Source: Aristolochia californica
Taxonomy: Eukaryota; Streptophyta; Magnoliopsida; Piperales; Aristolochiaceae
Direction: 5' to 3'
Assembly (NCBI GenBank): GCA_029961685.1
Contig: JARWKL010000007.1
Coordinates: forward strand, 20,593,013 to 20,657,012
DNA length: 64,000 bases
Part shown: piece by piece, positions 62,182-64,000 of the stretch
How the letters are laid out: the number at the start of each line of letters is the position of its first letter
Position numbering within the stretch: the stretch's first letter is position 1
Translations under genes and position numbers: made by a program
The notes under the pieces: model-generated
The model's database searches: none
Told to the model about the DNA's origin: nothing
Seen by the model: the letters and a program-made list of their open reading frames with translations, nothing else

Positions 62182-64000
62182 TTGTGGTGTGTGAATAAAT
62201 TTTCTTCATTTACTTTTTTTATTGTTTAAAATTTTTTCGTACATCAACTATGAAATTTTCAGTTTGCTATGATCTATTTACCTTTTTTGTTTACGGGATA
62301 ATTGGAGAGCGAAAAACTCGAAGTTTTGATTTAAGAAAAATGTGTACATTTGAAACGGAAAAGCAGAATGCACATATGTAGAGAGTGATATTTCCAAAGA
62401 GTGTCTATAATTTTTCGGGATTGTAAGCACCTTTTCGTTTTTATGTCTCAGGTTTTGCAATCGTCGGGAAAAGTGGGTTGCGGAGGATTTTTAACTGAGT
62501 GTTGAATTGCAATCCATAAGTCATTTCATACCAAAATATAGCCCGTTACGCATGATAAATCACATCACAATCATCTATGATTAATTATGTCAGCTTTTTG
62601 CAAATGGGCAAAATAATGGTATGTTTGACTCGGGTAAATATCCCATCACAAGTTCACTTGAGAATTTAATGAGTGTTATTTATTCTCTTTAAAACCTTTG
62701 CATCCATAGCTCAATTGCATCTTTAACATGTTTCAAATATGCATATTCATTTTTAAAACATGTGTGGATGAAATCTCTCTCTTGCAAAATTCCAAGCTAT
62801 TAGGGTTAAACTAGTGGAATTTCCCAAACTTGGATAACAAAACTTTTGTGTTCATTTGTGGTGTGTGAATATATTTTCTTCATTTACTTTTTTTATTGTT
62901 TTAAAATTTTTCCGTACATCAACTATGAAATTTTCAGTTTGCTATGATCTATTTGCCTTTTTTGTTTAAGGGATGAAGGAAGAGCGAAAAACACAATGTT
63001 TTGATTTAAGAAAAATGTGTACATCTGAAACGGAAACGCACAATGCACATATGTAGAGAGAGATAATTCCAAAGAGTGTCTGTAATTTTTAGGGATTGTG
63101 AGCACCTTTTCTTTTTTATATCTCAGGTTTTGCAATCGTCGGGAAAAATGGGTTCGGAGGATTGTTAACTGAGTGTTGAATTGCAATCCATAAGTCATTT
63201 CATACAAAACTATAGCCCGTTATGCATGATAAATCACATTACAATCATCTATGATTAATTATGTCAGCTTTTTGCAAATGGGCAAAATAATGACATGTTT
63301 GACTCGGGTAAATATCCCACCGCAAGTTCACTTGAGAATTTAATGAGCGTTTGTTATTCTCTTTAAAAGCTTTGCATCCGTAGCTCATTTGCATCTTTAA
63401 CATGTTTCAAACATGCATATCCATTTTAAAAACATGTGTGGACGAAATGTCTCTCTTGCAAAATTCCAAGCTATTAGGGTTAAACTAGTGGAATTTTCCA
63501 AAATATGATAACAAAACTTTTGTGTTCATTTGTGTTGGGCGAATAAATTTTCTTTATTTATATTATTTTTTTTTTAAATGTTTTCCATACATCAACTATA
63601 AAATTTTCATTTTGTTGTAAGCTTTTTGCCTTGTTTGTTTTCGGGATGAAGGGAGAGCGAAATGTCAAAGTTTTGATTTAAGAAAAAAGTGTACATCTAA
63701 AATGGAAAAGCACAATGCACAATTGTGGGGAGAGATAATTCCAAAGAGTGTCTGTAATTTTTAGGTATTTTAAGCTCTTTTTAGTTTTTATATCGCAGGT
63801 TTTGCACTCGTCGAGAAAAATTGGTGGCAGAGGATTTTTAACAGAGTGTTGAATTGCAATCCATAAGTCATTTCATACAAAAATATAGCCCGTTACGCAT
63901 GATAAATCTCTTTACAATCATCTATCATTGTTAGATCAGATTTTTGAAAATGGGCAAAATAATGACTTGTTAGACTCGGGTAAATATCCCACCGCACGTT
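62182..64000. repeat. HOR unit: A-A2-B, cut by right edge
   Basis: Monomers start at 62182 (A), 62856 (A2) and 63530 (B, 471 bp present). The window ends inside the B monomer at CCACCGCACGTT, so the array continues to the right. Confidence 0.92.

Larger units (their letters stand above)
1..64000. repeat. Tandem satellite array, ~675-bp monomer, higher-order organised
   Basis: The whole window consists of one monomer repeated head to tail with the same polarity. The start motif TTCATTTGTG recurs at steps of 671-677 bp almost throughout. The exceptions are 231 (four times), 637, 657, 692, 694 and 785, each explained by a visible deletion or duplication. A, B and C subfamilies share long blocks and differ at diagnostic positions, and they follow one another in the order A(n)-B-C. 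No unique DNA, transposon or simple-sequence block interrupts the array. The sequence is AT-rich. I do not recognise it as a named satellite, so its location (centromeric, pericentromeric or subtelomeric) is inference from general satellite behaviour. Confidence 0.98.

Noticed and set aside
1..64000. CENP-B box
   Set aside because: I looked for TTCGnnnnAnnCGGG on both strands in the consensus forms and did not find it. The search was by eye, so a pattern scan of all monomers would settle it.
1..64000. rDNA intergenic spacer subrepeats or LTR arrays
   Set aside because: No rRNA gene, primer-binding site, polypurine tract or retroelement coding fragment was seen, and monomers have no terminal inverted or direct repeats with target-site duplications.

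Overview
The window is one uninterrupted eukaryotic satellite DNA array. From base 1 to 64,000 the same ~675-bp monomer repeats head to tail in a single orientation. I count 92 full-length monomers, 4 copies of a 231-bp truncated unit, and a partial monomer at each edge. I found no convincing gene, RNA gene, transposon or unique-sequence island, and neither array edge lies in the window. The sequence is AT-rich (about two thirds A+T by eye). This fits pericentromeric, centromeric or subtelomeric heterochromatin of a plant or animal. Nothing in the sequence names the species or fixes the chromosomal location.

To give every repeat the same phase, I start each monomer at the TTGTG of the near-invariant motif TTCATTTGTG. 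Three subfamilies can be told apart. A (54 full monomers) begins GAATAAATTTTCTTC and carries GCTTTGCATCCATAG. B (12) begins TTGGGCGAATAAATTTTC and ends CTTAATAGGGTTGGACTAA. C (13) begins GAATAGATATTTTTTA, carries GGGGGAGGCGGGCG and ends GATATTAGTTTTGGACTAG. Seven further monomers (B') have a B-like 5' part and an A 3' part, and six are other A/B/C mosaics. Across most of the array the order is A(n)-B-C with n from 1 to 7, so it is a higher-order repeat (HOR) array whose unit length varies.

Layout: 1-10,171 holds a local HOR of about 1.58 kb (A, B', truncated C) and related units. 10,172-12,197 is one A-B-C trimer. 11,633-28,481 is an out-of-register tandem duplication: a 13-monomer, 8,762-bp segment followed by its copy, which lost exactly one monomer. 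29,722-49,362 is a run of A(n)-B-C units of 1.3 to 4.1 kb, some with two B-type monomers or mosaic junctions. 49,363-64,000 holds longer A-rich units with copies shared over 6 kb, and the array runs off the right edge.

The window's interest is its recombination record: same-phase hybrid monomers, a one-monomer deletion, a microhomology-type truncation that was then amplified, short slippage duplications, and segments shared in new combinations. Many 60-110-codon open frames exist on both strands. They are repeated by-products of the satellite, and the recurring ones I checked start at TTG, so none is annotated as a gene.
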